Of a stretch of DNA of 64,000 nucleotides, positions 1 through 8,480 are shown in pieces (position 1 is the first letter of the stretch; each line of letters begins with the position of its first letter). The notes below the pieces were generated by a model. The model had not been told where the DNA came from. It saw nothing but the letters and a program-made list of their open reading frames with translations, and did not search any database. The position numbers and the translations under genes were made by a program. The stretch spans positions 1 to 64,000 of the forward strand of contig CANLLN010000004.1 in the NCBI GenBank assembly GCA_947491945.1, read 5' to 3'. Origin of the DNA: an uncultured Carboxylicivirga sp. (GTDB lineage: Bacteria; Bacteroidota; Bacteroidia; Bacteroidales; Marinilabiliaceae).

Positions 1-66
1 AGGAAAGGTTTTTGAAAATAGACCTATGTTATCAACAACTAATCGGTTTTACAACGCATTATTAAA

Positions 67-708
67 CTATAGCCTAAGGTTATTGCAATGGGGAGCCACC
101 TGTGCGTATACATCGGTGGGCGAGGAAAGGCCGTAGATATTATAAAAGTCTTCATCGCTGCCACGTACAAAGTCGGCCAACCTAAAATTCTCTTCTATCA
201 CAGGTCTTAGTTTCTCTCTGTTTTTCAGGTGATGACTGCGAAAATTGGGATCATAGATAATTAAAGCACCTTTTTGCCGGGCTGCATAGAGGTATTCCAG
301 CAAACGAGGCCGTATGGCCGGATTGAGACCAAAATAGGAGCCAAACAGCACAATGTCATTAGCCTTGAAATGGGGCAGAGGTCCTTGTAGGCGTTGTTGG
401 GGGTAGTCTTTGAAGAATTCGTATTCGGCATCATTTTCATCGTTAAGGTAGGCCAGGGCGATGGCTGATTTACCTTGTTCAAATCGGCAAATATACTCGG
501 TGTTGAGTTGATTGTCCTCCAGGAACTGCATAATATTATCGCCGGCCTTATCGCGTCCTATCTCACTGATGAAATTTACGGGTACATCAACGCGTGATAA
601 GGATACCAGGGTGTTTAATGCACTGCCGCCAGCTTTGGCTGCCACCGGTTGGAGGTTTTTAAAAATAATGTCTAGCACCGTCTCGCCAATCCCAAATACT
701 CGCCTCAT
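67..708 (-). pseudogene. PfkB-family sugar kinase, C-terminally truncated
   Basis: The N-terminal part reads as a ribokinase/PfkB carbohydrate kinase: GIGETVLDIIF opening strand, a GGSALN substrate-binding motif near residue 28, and an IIYDPNFR motif. The ATG at 706-708 is preferred because the longer frame starts inside the terminator of the upstream gene, and AGAGGA lies just before it. The frame stops at residue 214, whereas the family is usually about 300 residues; the C-terminal GAGD motif carrying the catalytic Asp and anion hole is missing. Neither alternative frame in bases 1-66 resumes PfkB-like sequence, so a simple frameshift is not apparent. It is the last gene of a leftward sugar-phosphate operon. 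Probably inactive; a genuine short form or an assembly edge cannot be excluded. Confidence 0.7.
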
Positions 709-739
709 GGTCTGTTCCTCTGTTCTATCGTTCCCAAAT

Positions 740-765
740 AAAAAAGCCACTCTGTGAAGAGTGGC
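740..765 (-). terminator. Rho-independent terminator after the isochorismatase-like gene
   Basis: A perfect 8-bp stem, GCCACTCT (746-753) and AGAGTGGC (758-765) around a GTGA loop, is followed on the minus strand by a run of T (740-745). It follows the stop at 787 and separates that gene from the truncated kinase. Confidence 0.85.
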
Positions 766-786
766 CTACAAAATATGTATTTTCTT

Positions 787-1329
787 TTATTTCACCAACT
801 TACTGATGGTTTTAAATGCGTCGGAGCCAGCCACACGGCATAATTCAAACAGGATGGATTCGTAGCTGGTTACAATAATACCTTCCTGACGCATGCGCTC
901 CAGGGCAATGCGTTTATTGTCTTTTGTACGCGAGCTAACACAGTCTTCCACTACCACGGGTGTGAAGCCCCGTTCTTTAAGGTCGATGGCTGTTTGTAAC
1001 AAGCAGATATGTGTTTCCATGCCCGCCAGTATAACGGTGCGCTTGGTGCTTGTTTCCAGTGCCTCCATAAATTTGGGCTCATCACAACAGCTAAAGGCCA
1101 TCTTTTCCATGTGGGGATCATCCTGCACCAACGCTTCAATGCCTGCCACAGTGTCTCCCAGACCTTTTTTGTATTGCTCAGTAACTAAAAAAGGCACGCC
1201 AAGAGCCTTCAGGCCTTCCACCAATGTTTTAGTATTCTTCTCCAGTTGTTCGTGGCCATCAATATGCGGAAATAAGCGTTCTTGAATATCAACTACCACG
1301 CCAATTGCGTTCTCTTTTAATAGTCTCAT
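787..1329 (-). CDS. Isochorismatase-family cysteine hydrolase (YcaC-like)
   Basis: 180 residues, the usual size for a single-domain isochorismatase-like hydrolase. The expected Asp-Lys-Cys triad can be placed at D14 (VVVDIQERLF), K76 and C109 (METHICLLQTA), the last in the typical nucleophile-elbow context. Such enzymes hydrolyse small amides, imides or esters in the cytoplasm; the substrate cannot be read from sequence. Only one base separates its start from the phosphohexomutase stop, so the two are almost certainly co-transcribed. Its role in a sugar-phosphate operon is not obvious and co-location may be incidental. Confidence 0.88.
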   Translation of the reverse strand: MRLLKENAIGVVVDIQERLFPHIDGHEQLEKNTKTLVEGLKALGVPFLVTEQYKKGLGDTVAGIEALVQDDPHMEKMAFSCCDEPKFMEALETSTKRTVILAGMETHICLLQTAIDLKERGFTPVVVEDCVSSRTKDNKRIALERMRQEGIIVTSYESILFELCRVAGSDAFKTISKLVK

Positions 1330-1330
1330 C

Positions 1331-2851
1331 TTATCGGTTTGTTAATGATTTTAAATCCAGTTCACTAAAGTTTTCGAAGAAAGTAGTTAGCTCACGTGCA
1401 ATGATGCTCACTCCACCGACTGCTTCCGACTCTATATTCAGGGGAATTACGGGGTCGTGTAGCGACAGGCGTAATAAGAACCAGCCCTTGGTGGTGGATG
1501 TGTTGATGCTTACGCGCACACCTTCGTAATTATTGGGCACCAACTCCCAGCCACTCTTGTTGGCTGCCAGATGCCCCAGCTCGCTAATGACTTTTTTGCC
1601 ATAGGCTTTGAAGTCACTTTTGTTGATGTTAATCCTGAACTCCTCACTCTCAGCCGGCACAGGCAGTTGTTTGATGAGTGAGGTCAATGATTTGCCTTCT
1701 GTCTTCAGCTGTGCCATCTTAATTACGAATTTGGTGACCAGGTAAGCACCGTCATCCAGGAAGTAGTTCTCCTTAAGGGCGGCATGACCTGATGTTTCAA
1801 TGGCCAGCCACGATTCTTCACCTTTCTCGTTGAGACGGATGGCTTCATTAATCACATTCTTATAGCCCCGCTTAAAGCGGTGATGACGCGCTTTTAGTAC
1901 ATCGTTGATAAACCAGGCTACCCCATCAGAAGTGATGGAGTCGGTAACCACGGTAGCGCCGGGGTGCTCCTCGTTAACGATGGCGGCCGATAGTGCCACC
2001 AGCTCATTGCGGTTAACGGGATTTCCTTTTTCGTCAACAATGGCGGCCCGGTCAACATCCGTATCGAAAATAATGCCCAGATCGCTCGTGTTTTTCTTTA
2101 CCGCTTCGCATATCGATTGCATGGCTACCGCATCCTCGGGGTTGGGTACATGATTGGGAAAATGACCATCGGGATCCAGAAACTGACTGCTGCTAACATC
2201 AGCGCCCAGCACGCCTAGTACTTTTTGGGCATAGAAGCCACCGGCGCCGTTGCCGGCATCTACTGTAATCTTAAAGCCCTTGAGCGGCAGCTCATAGTTT
2301 TCTTGGCTGTTTACTTCGCGTCGTATTTTATCGACTAATAGTTGTGAGTATACATCGATAAAAGGTACTTCTGTGACCTTGCCCGGTGCTGCTGCATTGT
2401 TTTGAGTACCTGCTTCAGCCAGCTTTAGGATGTCGGTAATATCCTGCTTCTCAAGGCCTCCTTTAGGGGTGAAAAACTTTAGGCCGTTGCGGTTAAAAGG
2501 TAGGTGACTAGCAGTAAGCATAACTGCACCATCGGCACAGTATGGCTCGGTGATGGTGGTCATAAACATGGCAGGTGTAGAGGCCATGCCACAGTCATAC
2601 ACTTGTGCGCCCGCTGCTACCAAGGCATCTATAAAAGCCGATTTGAGGGCAGGGCCAGAGAGGCGAGAGTCCATACCTACGGCAATGGTAACTTGTTTTT
2701 TTGTATTGCGCTGTTGAACCCATTGCACAAAGGCCGTACCCAGTTGGGCAACAATTTTTGTATCCAGATTAACTGCCTGACCGGCCATGCCACTGAGTGC
2801 TACGCCGCGTATGTCAGAACCGTTTTGTAGTTGTTTCCAGTTAAAACTCAT
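1331..2851 (-). CDS. Phosphomannomutase/phosphoglucomutase family protein
   Basis: 506 residues of the alpha-D-phosphohexomutase superfamily, which interconverts hexose-1-phosphate and hexose-6-phosphate through a phosphoserine. The active-site loop reads TASHLPFNRNG with the phosphoserine at S115; most family members have TASHNP, and the Leu variant belongs to a distinct subfamily. The Mg2+ loop DTDVDR gives D263, D265 and D267, and an ETSGHAA sugar-binding loop follows. It lies 5 bases after the SIS isomerase, consistent with a joint role in nucleotide-sugar or envelope-sugar precursor supply. Whether the substrate is glucose, mannose or another sugar phosphate is undetermined. Confidence 0.9.
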   Translation of the reverse strand: MSFNWKQLQNGSDIRGVALSGMAGQAVNLDTKIVAQLGTAFVQWVQQRNTKKQVTIAVGMDSRLSGPALKSAFIDALVAAGAQVYDCGMASTPAMFMTTITEPYCADGAVMLTASHLPFNRNGLKFFTPKGGLEKQDITDILKLAEAGTQNNAAAPGKVTEVPFIDVYSQLLVDKIRREVNSQENYELPLKGFKITVDAGNGAGGFYAQKVLGVLGADVSSSQFLDPDGHFPNHVPNPEDAVAMQSICEAVKKNTSDLGIIFDTDVDRAAIVDEKGNPVNRNELVALSAAIVNEEHPGATVVTDSITSDGVAWFINDVLKARHHRFKRGYKNVINEAIRLNEKGEESWLAIETSGHAALKENYFLDDGAYLVTKFVIKMAQLKTEGKSLTSLIKQLPVPAESEEFRININKSDFKAYGKKVISELGHLAANKSGWELVPNNYEGVRVSINTSTTKGWFLLRLSLHDPVIPLNIESEAVGGVSIIARELTTFFENFSELDLKSLTNR

Positions 2852-2856
2852 AGTTA

Positions 2857-3471
2857 TTATTTGTTTAGTCCGGCTGCTTCGCGTGATTTATGCCCCAGGT
2901 AACCACCATGGTGACGCTTGGCATAATCGGCGTTGGTGAAATTGATTTTCTTCATCAGCAGTACCACTAGCACATCGCCAATCACTGTCATAGTAGTAGT
3001 TGAGGTAGTAGGCGTCAGTCCTAAGGTGCACACTTCTTTGGGGTTGCCTGTGCTAATGCATACATTGGCTTGTTGTGCCAGTACCGATTCCGGGTTGCCC
3101 GTGATAACAATGATGGGAATGTTGGGGCGCAGTCCGCGTGCCAGGTCAATTAACTCAACAATTTCCCGTGTTTTGCCGGAGTTTGAAATCATCAGAAGTA
3201 CATCGTTTTTTTGTATCAGTCCCAGGTCGCCGTGCTGTGCTTCACTAGGGTGCAAAAAGGCCGATGGTGTGCCCGTTGAGCTAAAAGTGGTGGCCATATT
3301 TATAGCGATCTGTCCGGCTTTGCCCATGCCTGATGTAATCAGCTTTCCACCTTTCTCATGCACATAATCATTAATGATGTCCACTGCTTTAATAAAATCA
3401 TCGGTGGCAGGGATATTGCTAACAGCTTGTGCTTCGTGCTGTAGTATGTTTTTTATTTCTTCTAAAACCAT
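2857..3471 (-). CDS. SIS-domain sugar-phosphate isomerase, arabinose-5-phosphate isomerase-like
   Basis: 204 residues forming one SIS domain. HPSEAQHGDLG, SNSGKT, the Thr-rich TPTTSTTT stretch and RHHGGYLG match the KdsD/GutQ group, which converts ribulose-5-phosphate to arabinose-5-phosphate for Kdo synthesis. KdsD normally continues with two CBS domains; this protein ends at the RHHGGYLG motif, so it is the CBS-less form. First gene of a leftward operon with a phosphohexomutase 5 bases downstream. A consensus -7 element lies just upstream (3491-3498). Another aldose-ketose phosphate isomerisation is possible. Confidence 0.85.
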   Translation of the reverse strand: MVLEEIKNILQHEAQAVSNIPATDDFIKAVDIINDYVHEKGGKLITSGMGKAGQIAINMATTFSSTGTPSAFLHPSEAQHGDLGLIQKNDVLLMISNSGKTREIVELIDLARGLRPNIPIIVITGNPESVLAQQANVCISTGNPKEVCTLGLTPTTSTTTMTVIGDVLVVLLMKKINFTNADYAKRHHGGYLGHKSREAAGLNK

Positions 3472-3490
3472 GCTTGTAATATTTAGCCTA

Positions 3491-3498
3491 CAAAGGTA
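3491..3498 (-). promoter_or_regulatory. Bacteroidota -7 element upstream of the SIS-isomerase operon
   Basis: On the minus strand this reads TACCTTTG, an exact match to TAnnTTTG, about 20 nt before the start codon. No good -33 TTTG is visible at the usual spacing, so the call rests on the -7 box and its position. Confidence 0.5.
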
Positions 3499-3592
3499 TC
3501 ATTTTAAATAGGAATATGGTTTGAGTAAAGTCATCCTGCTGAAAAATAGCTGCTAAGCATTGTGGGGCTGCTCAACCTGGGTATGGATCTTT

Positions 3593-4522
3593 TTATTCAC
3601 CCCAATGCTGCGTCAGTGCTGATAGCCATTTTTTGTACAGATCGGGCTTGTTGTGTTTTTTCAACTGCCGTAGGTGGCGTTTTAATGCAGTGCTGCCCTG
3701 GAGGGGATAATGCCAAAAGGTCTGGAGAAAGTTAAAGTATCGGTTCCAGTCCTGATAATAATCGCGTATGAGCAGATGGTAGGCATCGTGTAGCTGTAGG
3801 ATGTCAGCTTTATTTGGATGACCCAATAGCTGCTTATGTAAGGAGGGTGATGACAGCAGACCGCGTCCCAGCATTAGGGCTTTCAAGTGCGGAAAGCGTT
3901 GTGTCAATTTCTGTGCTTGTTCCGGAGTGTTGATATCGCCATTGGCCACCAGGGGATGCCTGCTGATGGCTACCATTTCCTCAAAGGCATCCCAGTCGGC
4001 TGTTCCCGTATATTTTTGATTCACCAGGCGGGGATGAATAATTACTTCCTCAAGAGGGTAGTCGTTTAGCAGCCTGAGGGTCTCTTGTCCTTGCCTGGGG
4101 TGGTCCACCCCCAGGCGCATTTTTACCGAAAGCCCAATGCCACTGGTCTGCGTAAAAAAAGCGTCCAGCATAGCCGCTATTTTTTTCGGATGCTGCAAAA
4201 TGCCACCGCCCCGCTGACGTTTCACCAGCATTGGGAAGGGGCAGCCCATATTGATGTTGATGCTATGGTAACCCATTTGCTTTACCTTACGGGCAAAGAC
4301 AAGCAGATAATCGGCATCGTTACCAGCCAGCTGGGGTATGGTGTTAAGGTGATGATTGAGTGTGGTCGACAGTTCGTGGTGTGTTGAAAGGGTGTCAATA
4401 TCCTTTCCGGTTTCCTCAAAGAAAGGGGTAAAGTACTTATCCATTGCGCCATAAACCGTGGCATGTGCCTTTCGGTAAAAGACGGTAGTATAGCTTTGTA
4501 AGGGCGCCAGGAAGTATTGCAT
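3593..4522 (-). CDS. dus: tRNA-dihydrouridine synthase
   Basis: 309 residues of the Dus family, FMN enzymes that reduce specific uridines in tRNA to dihydrouridine using NAD(P)H. The active-site Cys is C94 in ININMGCPFP; KMRLGV, IIHPR and NGDI are FMN/phosphate-binding strands typical of the TIM-barrel half. The helical C-terminal domain is present. The gene starts 5 bases after the amidohydrolase stop. Which tRNA position it modifies cannot be assigned; overall length resembles the shorter DusC-type enzymes. Confidence 0.9.
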   Translation of the reverse strand: MQYFLAPLQSYTTVFYRKAHATVYGAMDKYFTPFFEETGKDIDTLSTHHELSTTLNHHLNTIPQLAGNDADYLLVFARKVKQMGYHSININMGCPFPMLVKRQRGGGILQHPKKIAAMLDAFFTQTSGIGLSVKMRLGVDHPRQGQETLRLLNDYPLEEVIIHPRLVNQKYTGTADWDAFEEMVAISRHPLVANGDINTPEQAQKLTQRFPHLKALMLGRGLLSSPSLHKQLLGHPNKADILQLHDAYHLLIRDYYQDWNRYFNFLQTFWHYPLQGSTALKRHLRQLKKHNKPDLYKKWLSALTQHWGE

Positions 4523-4527
4523 GGGTA

Positions 4528-5562
4528 TTATTTTACTTGTTGTGCCAGGGAAGGATAAGCCTTTAGGGCATTGTGATAATAGATTTTGTCAACGACACCA
4601 CGGGGCAGACCCAGACCCTTGAAGGAAGGTTCAATCTCGGGCGTTTGCTGCTTATCATTTTGGGTGAAGAAGCACCATTGGCTGTGCCAGCGTCGCTTCA
4701 CTTCGGCAAGCTGCTCATCTTTCCCTTGTGTATCGGTAAATATCATGTCGGAACCATAGATCAAGCGATCCTGGTATTTTACCATAAAGTCGTACACTGC
4801 GCGGTGTTGTGTGGCTGCCTGGTATTGAAGGTGACAGACGCGTTCTGCCAGATCCATCATCATGTTGGGATGGGCATCCAGCCTTTGGGCGATGATATTA
4901 ATATCATATTCGCTGCTGGCCAGATGGGCCCCCACGTAGCGCAGTTGCGGATGCCGGGCAAGCATTTGGTTGCAGGCATCAATGTGTTGCTGGTAGCCGG
5001 GCTGATGGGTTTGCTGATAGTTATGAAACTCCGGGTGTGTAGCGTAGTACTGGCGATCAGAGTGAAGCGTCATTTCCTCAAGGGGCAGCCAACAGTTACG
5101 GGGCTCTCCAAAATGACCCAGTAGCGGCACTTGATGCTGAGTAAGGTGATCCAGCAGAGGAGTAAAAATCGGATGGTCGATCATTACCAAATTATCTTTG
5201 TAGGTCATGCGCATCCCCACATTTTTCCATAGCTTAACGCCGATGGCACCCTGTTTTATCTCTCTGTCAATATTGGGGATAGTGCCCTGTATACTGTCGG
5301 GCTGGAGCGTTATATCCAGCGGAATACCACCGATGTATGAAAAAGCCCCGGGTTTTCCCTGCCGGTGCCTGGCACTGAGCTTTTCTTGTTCGCTTAGGGG
5401 CATCCAGCCTTGTTCACGAAAATCTACATTGATGGATACCAGGTGCATATTGCATTCTTGCGCCGCAGATAGATAAGCGGGGTTGTCCGTGTAATAGTGC
5501 AGATGAGCATCTATTTTCTTTACGGCATCAAAATCACCCGGTGTATAACAATCATTCTTCAT
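4528..5562 (-). CDS. Amidohydrolase-family metal-dependent hydrolase (TIM barrel)
   Basis: 344 residues resembling the amidohydrolase-2 family. The N-terminal metal-binding HxH is in KIDAHLHYY, further likely ligands are in LLGHFGEP and YVGAHLAS, and a C-terminal YGSDMIF supplies the characteristic Asp. These enzymes hydrolyse or decarboxylate cyclic or carboxylated substrates; none can be named. No signal peptide is visible, so it is probably cytoplasmic. First gene of a two-gene leftward unit with the Dus enzyme. Confidence 0.82.
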   Translation of the reverse strand: MKNDCYTPGDFDAVKKIDAHLHYYTDNPAYLSAAQECNMHLVSINVDFREQGWMPLSEQEKLSARHRQGKPGAFSYIGGIPLDITLQPDSIQGTIPNIDREIKQGAIGVKLWKNVGMRMTYKDNLVMIDHPIFTPLLDHLTQHQVPLLGHFGEPRNCWLPLEEMTLHSDRQYYATHPEFHNYQQTHQPGYQQHIDACNQMLARHPQLRYVGAHLASSEYDINIIAQRLDAHPNMMMDLAERVCHLQYQAATQHRAVYDFMVKYQDRLIYGSDMIFTDTQGKDEQLAEVKRRWHSQWCFFTQNDKQQTPEIEPSFKGLGLPRGVVDKIYYHNALKAYPSLAQQVK

Positions 5563-5896
5563 TGGTTAATGTTTCTTTCCCTGTTGACAGCATTGTTGAA
5601 AAGGTTTGGATTGGGTCAGTGCCACAAAGTAAGTAAATATTTGGTGCAGGGTACTAATGTGATTCAAGTGTATTTGTGTTTGTCTTTCGTAAGCTTCAAA
5701 TGCAAGGCTTTGAGACTTACAAAACAGACTATTGTGTAATGATACAAAAGGATTTGTGCCTTGGTTTTGCCCCTTAATGTTAACGATATATAACATAAGT
5801 ACTTTCAAAGGCTTGCAGATGATATTTTTTGCTTATTTTGCAAAATAATGTAGAACCAAACATGGGAGGAGGTTTCCCACTAGCATATTTTCAACT
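5563..5896. other. Divergent intergenic region between amidohydrolase and deoR-type regulator
   Basis: 334 bases without a convincing gene. An 80-codon leftward frame (5566-5808) begins with TTG and has no recognisable family or structure, so I treat it as non-coding. The only clear element is the 16-bp palindrome at 5833-5848. The region must carry promoters for both flanking units. Confidence 0.5.
5833..5848. promoter_or_regulatory. Perfect 16-bp palindrome upstream of the DeoR regulator
   Basis: TTATTTTGCAAAATAA is its own reverse complement and lies 48 nt before the regulator's ATG. It includes a TATTTTG that resembles a -7 box with one base missing. A likely operator, perhaps for autoregulation; this is inference from position and symmetry. 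Confidence 0.45.
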
Positions 5897-6679
5897 ATGA
5901 ATGACTTTGATCCGAATACTACCGTTGGCCGCAGAGGCTTGATACTTAAAATGCTGGATGCTAAAGGGCAGGTGAATGTTCATGACCTGAGTGATCAGTT
6001 TAATGTGAGTGAGGTAACCATCCGTAATGATCTCACCCAGCTGGAGCATAAAAACCTGCTGATAAGAGCAAGAGGAGGAGCCATAAAAACCGATAAGGTA
6101 ACCCTGGATATGAAGCTGGCGGATAAAAAGGTGAAAAACGCCCGTGAGAAAGAGATGATTGGGCGCAGGGCCGCCCGCCTGATTGAGGAGGGCGATACTG
6201 TTGTGCTTGACAGTGGTACCACTACCAAAGAAGTAGCCAATCACCTGGGGAAGTTTAAAAATTTGACGGTGATTACCAATGCACTGAATATTGCCGGCCC
6301 TTTGGCTGAGCTGGAGCATATTAACGTGATTATGCCCGGTGGCGTGATGCGCAAGAAATCCTTGTCGCTGGTAGGATCGATCGCTCAAAATAATTTTAAA
6401 GATTTTTTCTGCGATAAGCTGTTTATTGGAGCCGACGGTATTGATGTTCACCTGGGTTTTAGTACGCCGCACCTTGAAGAGGCCGCCCTGAACCGGACCA
6501 TGTTAAAGATGGCTAAAAAGGTAATACTGGTGGTTGATTCCAGTAAGTTTAAAAAGCGGAGTCTGGCCGTAATTGGTCAGGTGAAAGACATTGATGTGGT
6601 GGTCACCGACGGTGGCATTAGCGCTGAAGACAAAGAACATTTATTGAATGCCGGTGTTGAAGTTATCATAACCGAGTAA
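5897..6679 (+). CDS. DeoR/GlpR-family transcriptional regulator, AgaR-like
   Basis: 260 residues. The N-terminal winged helix-turn-helix spans about residues 10-65 (VHDLSDQFNVSEVTIRNDL, then ARGGA). The rest is a DeoR sensor domain with DSGTTT near residue 104, NALNIA, VGSIA and FIGADGID followed by GFSTPHLEEA, an arrangement typical of AgaR-type regulators that bind phosphorylated sugars. It probably represses a sugar-use operon and itself; the target is not adjacent. A perfect palindrome lies upstream at 5833-5848. yaaA follows after 12 bases and may be co-transcribed. Confidence 0.9.
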   Translation: MNDFDPNTTVGRRGLILKMLDAKGQVNVHDLSDQFNVSEVTIRNDLTQLEHKNLLIRARGGAIKTDKVTLDMKLADKKVKNAREKEMIGRRAARLIEEGDTVVLDSGTTTKEVANHLGKFKNLTVITNALNIAGPLAELEHINVIMPGGVMRKKSLSLVGSIAQNNFKDFFCDKLFIGADGIDVHLGFSTPHLEEAALNRTMLKMAKKVILVVDSSKFKKRSLAVIGQVKDIDVVVTDGGISAEDKEHLLNAGVEVIITE

Positions 6680-6691
6680 AACAAAAGGATT

Positions 6692-7462
6692 ATGCATATT
6701 ATTTTATCACCGGCCAAATCTCTGGACTACGAAACGCCGGCACCGGCACAGCCCAAGACAAACATTCGTTTTCCCAAGCAGGCACAGCAAATTGTCGACA
6801 AGCTGCGCAAGATGAAACCCGATGAGTTAATGAGCCTCATGAAGATAAGTGCCCCGCTGGCACAGCTTAACCATCATCGTTTTCAACTGTGGTCTTATCC
6901 CTTTGATGCCGCAGCTATCAAGGCAGCCTTATTTGCCTTTAAGGGCGATGTGTATGCCGGTCTGGATGCCTACTCACTTAACGATACGGCCATCGATTAT
7001 GCCCATAAAAAGTTAAGGATATTATCGGGGCTGTATGGGCTGTTGCGTCCTTTGGATGGCATCCTGCCTTATCGATTGGAGATGGGCACACGGTTAGCGG
7101 TAGGTAACCAAAAGCACTTATATGACTTGTGGGGCGATACCATTGCCCGACAGCTGGAGGCTGATATGGAGGAGCAGGGCAGTGAGGTGCTGGTGAATCT
7201 GGCTTCCAATGAATATTTTAAGGCGATTAACCCAAAGGCGTTTAGCAAGCGCATTGTTACTCCTGTGTTTAAAGACTGGAAAAACGACGGCTACAAAGTG
7301 GTGAGTTTCTATGCTAAGAAAGCCCGCGGTTTGATGACCCGCTTTATTATTGAGCATCAGTTGACGCAACCCAACGACCTGCTGGCATTTAATGAGGAGG
7401 GATATTATTTTAAGGCCGATTTGTCCGATGATAAGCAATTGGTATTTGTGCGTGATAAATAA
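6692..7462 (+). CDS. yaaA: Peroxide stress protein YaaA (UPF0246)
   Basis: 256 residues matching YaaA along its whole length: it opens with MHIILSPAKSLDYETP, contains the LSGLYGLLRPLDGI motif near residue 110 and the NLASNEYFKAI motif, and ends with a FNEEGYYF stretch. In E. coli YaaA binds DNA and limits free iron and oxidative damage during peroxide stress. It follows the DeoR gene by 12 bases, so it may share its transcript, which would be an unusual pairing. Confidence 0.95.
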   Translation: MHIILSPAKSLDYETPAPAQPKTNIRFPKQAQQIVDKLRKMKPDELMSLMKISAPLAQLNHHRFQLWSYPFDAAAIKAALFAFKGDVYAGLDAYSLNDTAIDYAHKKLRILSGLYGLLRPLDGILPYRLEMGTRLAVGNQKHLYDLWGDTIARQLEADMEEQGSEVLVNLASNEYFKAINPKAFSKRIVTPVFKDWKNDGYKVVSFYAKKARGLMTRFIIEHQLTQPNDLLAFNEEGYYFKADLSDDKQLVFVRDK

Positions 7463-7555
7463 TCACTCATTTGTGTGAGCCAGGTTGATTCCGTAAGTTT
7501 TTTTTAATAACTTTTGAAAACGAAAAGCGGAGGTATAACTTTAAACACACATCTT

Positions 7556-8269
7556 ATGAGTGCTAAAAAAATTATTTTACAAAGGTATGGTAACCTCCTG
7601 AAAGAGGAATCGCTGGTTACGATGCAGGATAAAATATTGCCCAATACCTTTGTGCTGGAAGCACCAGAGCCTTTCCCCGGTTTCTTCGATTACTACAGTG
7701 AGATACCCTTGGATACCAAGCCTTTGTACATTTACTTTGTATTGAAGCGCTTGTACACCTTGGAAGAGGTAACCCGCGCCACACAAAATATTAAAAAATA
7801 TTTTGATGTTAATTTTAATGCGGCAGCCGGTGTAGTACATATGTATAATAAAGTGTATCACGTAATTCGGGTACGCCACCTCGATTCCTTCAATCAGATC
7901 GTTGATTTGCAAGCTGGTTATATAGATGAAGGCATTGAGTTCAAGAAAAAGCCTAAAGACCTGAAAGGTAAGGCTATTATACGCCTAAAAAAATTCTTTA
8001 CTTTGGAGGAAATAGATGAGGGAGTATATTTCGATATGGATGAGCTCGATCATGGTTACTTTGCCATTCCGGATAAGCTGCCGTGGAAATATTTTGAGGA
8101 TTTAACCCGCAGGGTTAAGAATAACTGGGATTACAGTGCGTTTGATGCGGCCATTGGACATTTCCACCAAAGCTTTGGCATTGTGGATATGGTAAGGATC
8201 TATAATCCTAATATCGACCGCGAGTACCTGATGGACGTTCGTAAATTATACCTGGAGCGAATTAAGTAA
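7556..8269 (+). CDS. Conserved hypothetical protein, soluble
   Basis: About 237 residues from the ATG at 7556; an in-frame upstream TTG at 7514 is less likely. I do not recognise the family. It has no signal peptide or membrane segment, is rich in aromatic and charged residues, and appears to have two similar halves: LYIYFVLKRLYTLEEVTRA in the first and KAIIRLKKFFTLEEIDEG in the second each pair a strand with a TLEE helix. This suggests an internal duplication. It stands alone with its own terminator-like hairpin at 8315-8347. Confidence 0.7.
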   Translation: MSAKKIILQRYGNLLKEESLVTMQDKILPNTFVLEAPEPFPGFFDYYSEIPLDTKPLYIYFVLKRLYTLEEVTRATQNIKKYFDVNFNAAAGVVHMYNKVYHVIRVRHLDSFNQIVDLQAGYIDEGIEFKKKPKDLKGKAIIRLKKFFTLEEIDEGVYFDMDELDHGYFAIPDKLPWKYFEDLTRRVKNNWDYSAFDAAIGHFHQSFGIVDMVRIYNPNIDREYLMDVRKLYLERIK

Positions 8270-8314
8270 GGCTGTGGGTCGGGAAGGGGCTTGCAGCAGA
8301 CATAGTTAGAGTTG

Positions 8315-8347
8315 ATGCATCGTTGTCTATGGATGACGATGCATTTT
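8315..8347 (+). terminator. Terminator-like hairpin after the conserved hypothetical gene
   Basis: A perfect 9-bp stem, ATGCATCGT (8315-8323) and ACGATGCAT (8336-8344), is followed by a short T run. It lies 46 nt after the stop codon. The short T tract makes it a moderate call. Confidence 0.55.
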
Positions 8348-8480
8348 GCTGTATGTCAAGTTGTTCAATATGGCCTTCATAAGGCTTTATATTTGCCTGA
8401 TTTTTTCTGCCGCTCCTCAAAAACCTTTTTGTATTCTTGTAGCTTATATGTATAATTAGACCTCAAAAATATTAAGCGAA

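Noticed and set aside
1-66. Possible frameshift continuation of the PfkB kinase
   Set aside because: The other frames give short, stop-interrupted peptides without the T-x-G or GAGD motifs expected next, so a frameshift is not supported.
5566-5808. 80-codon leftward frame directly upstream of the amidohydrolase
   Set aside because: TTG start, biased composition and no recognisable fold; it overlaps the likely promoter region.
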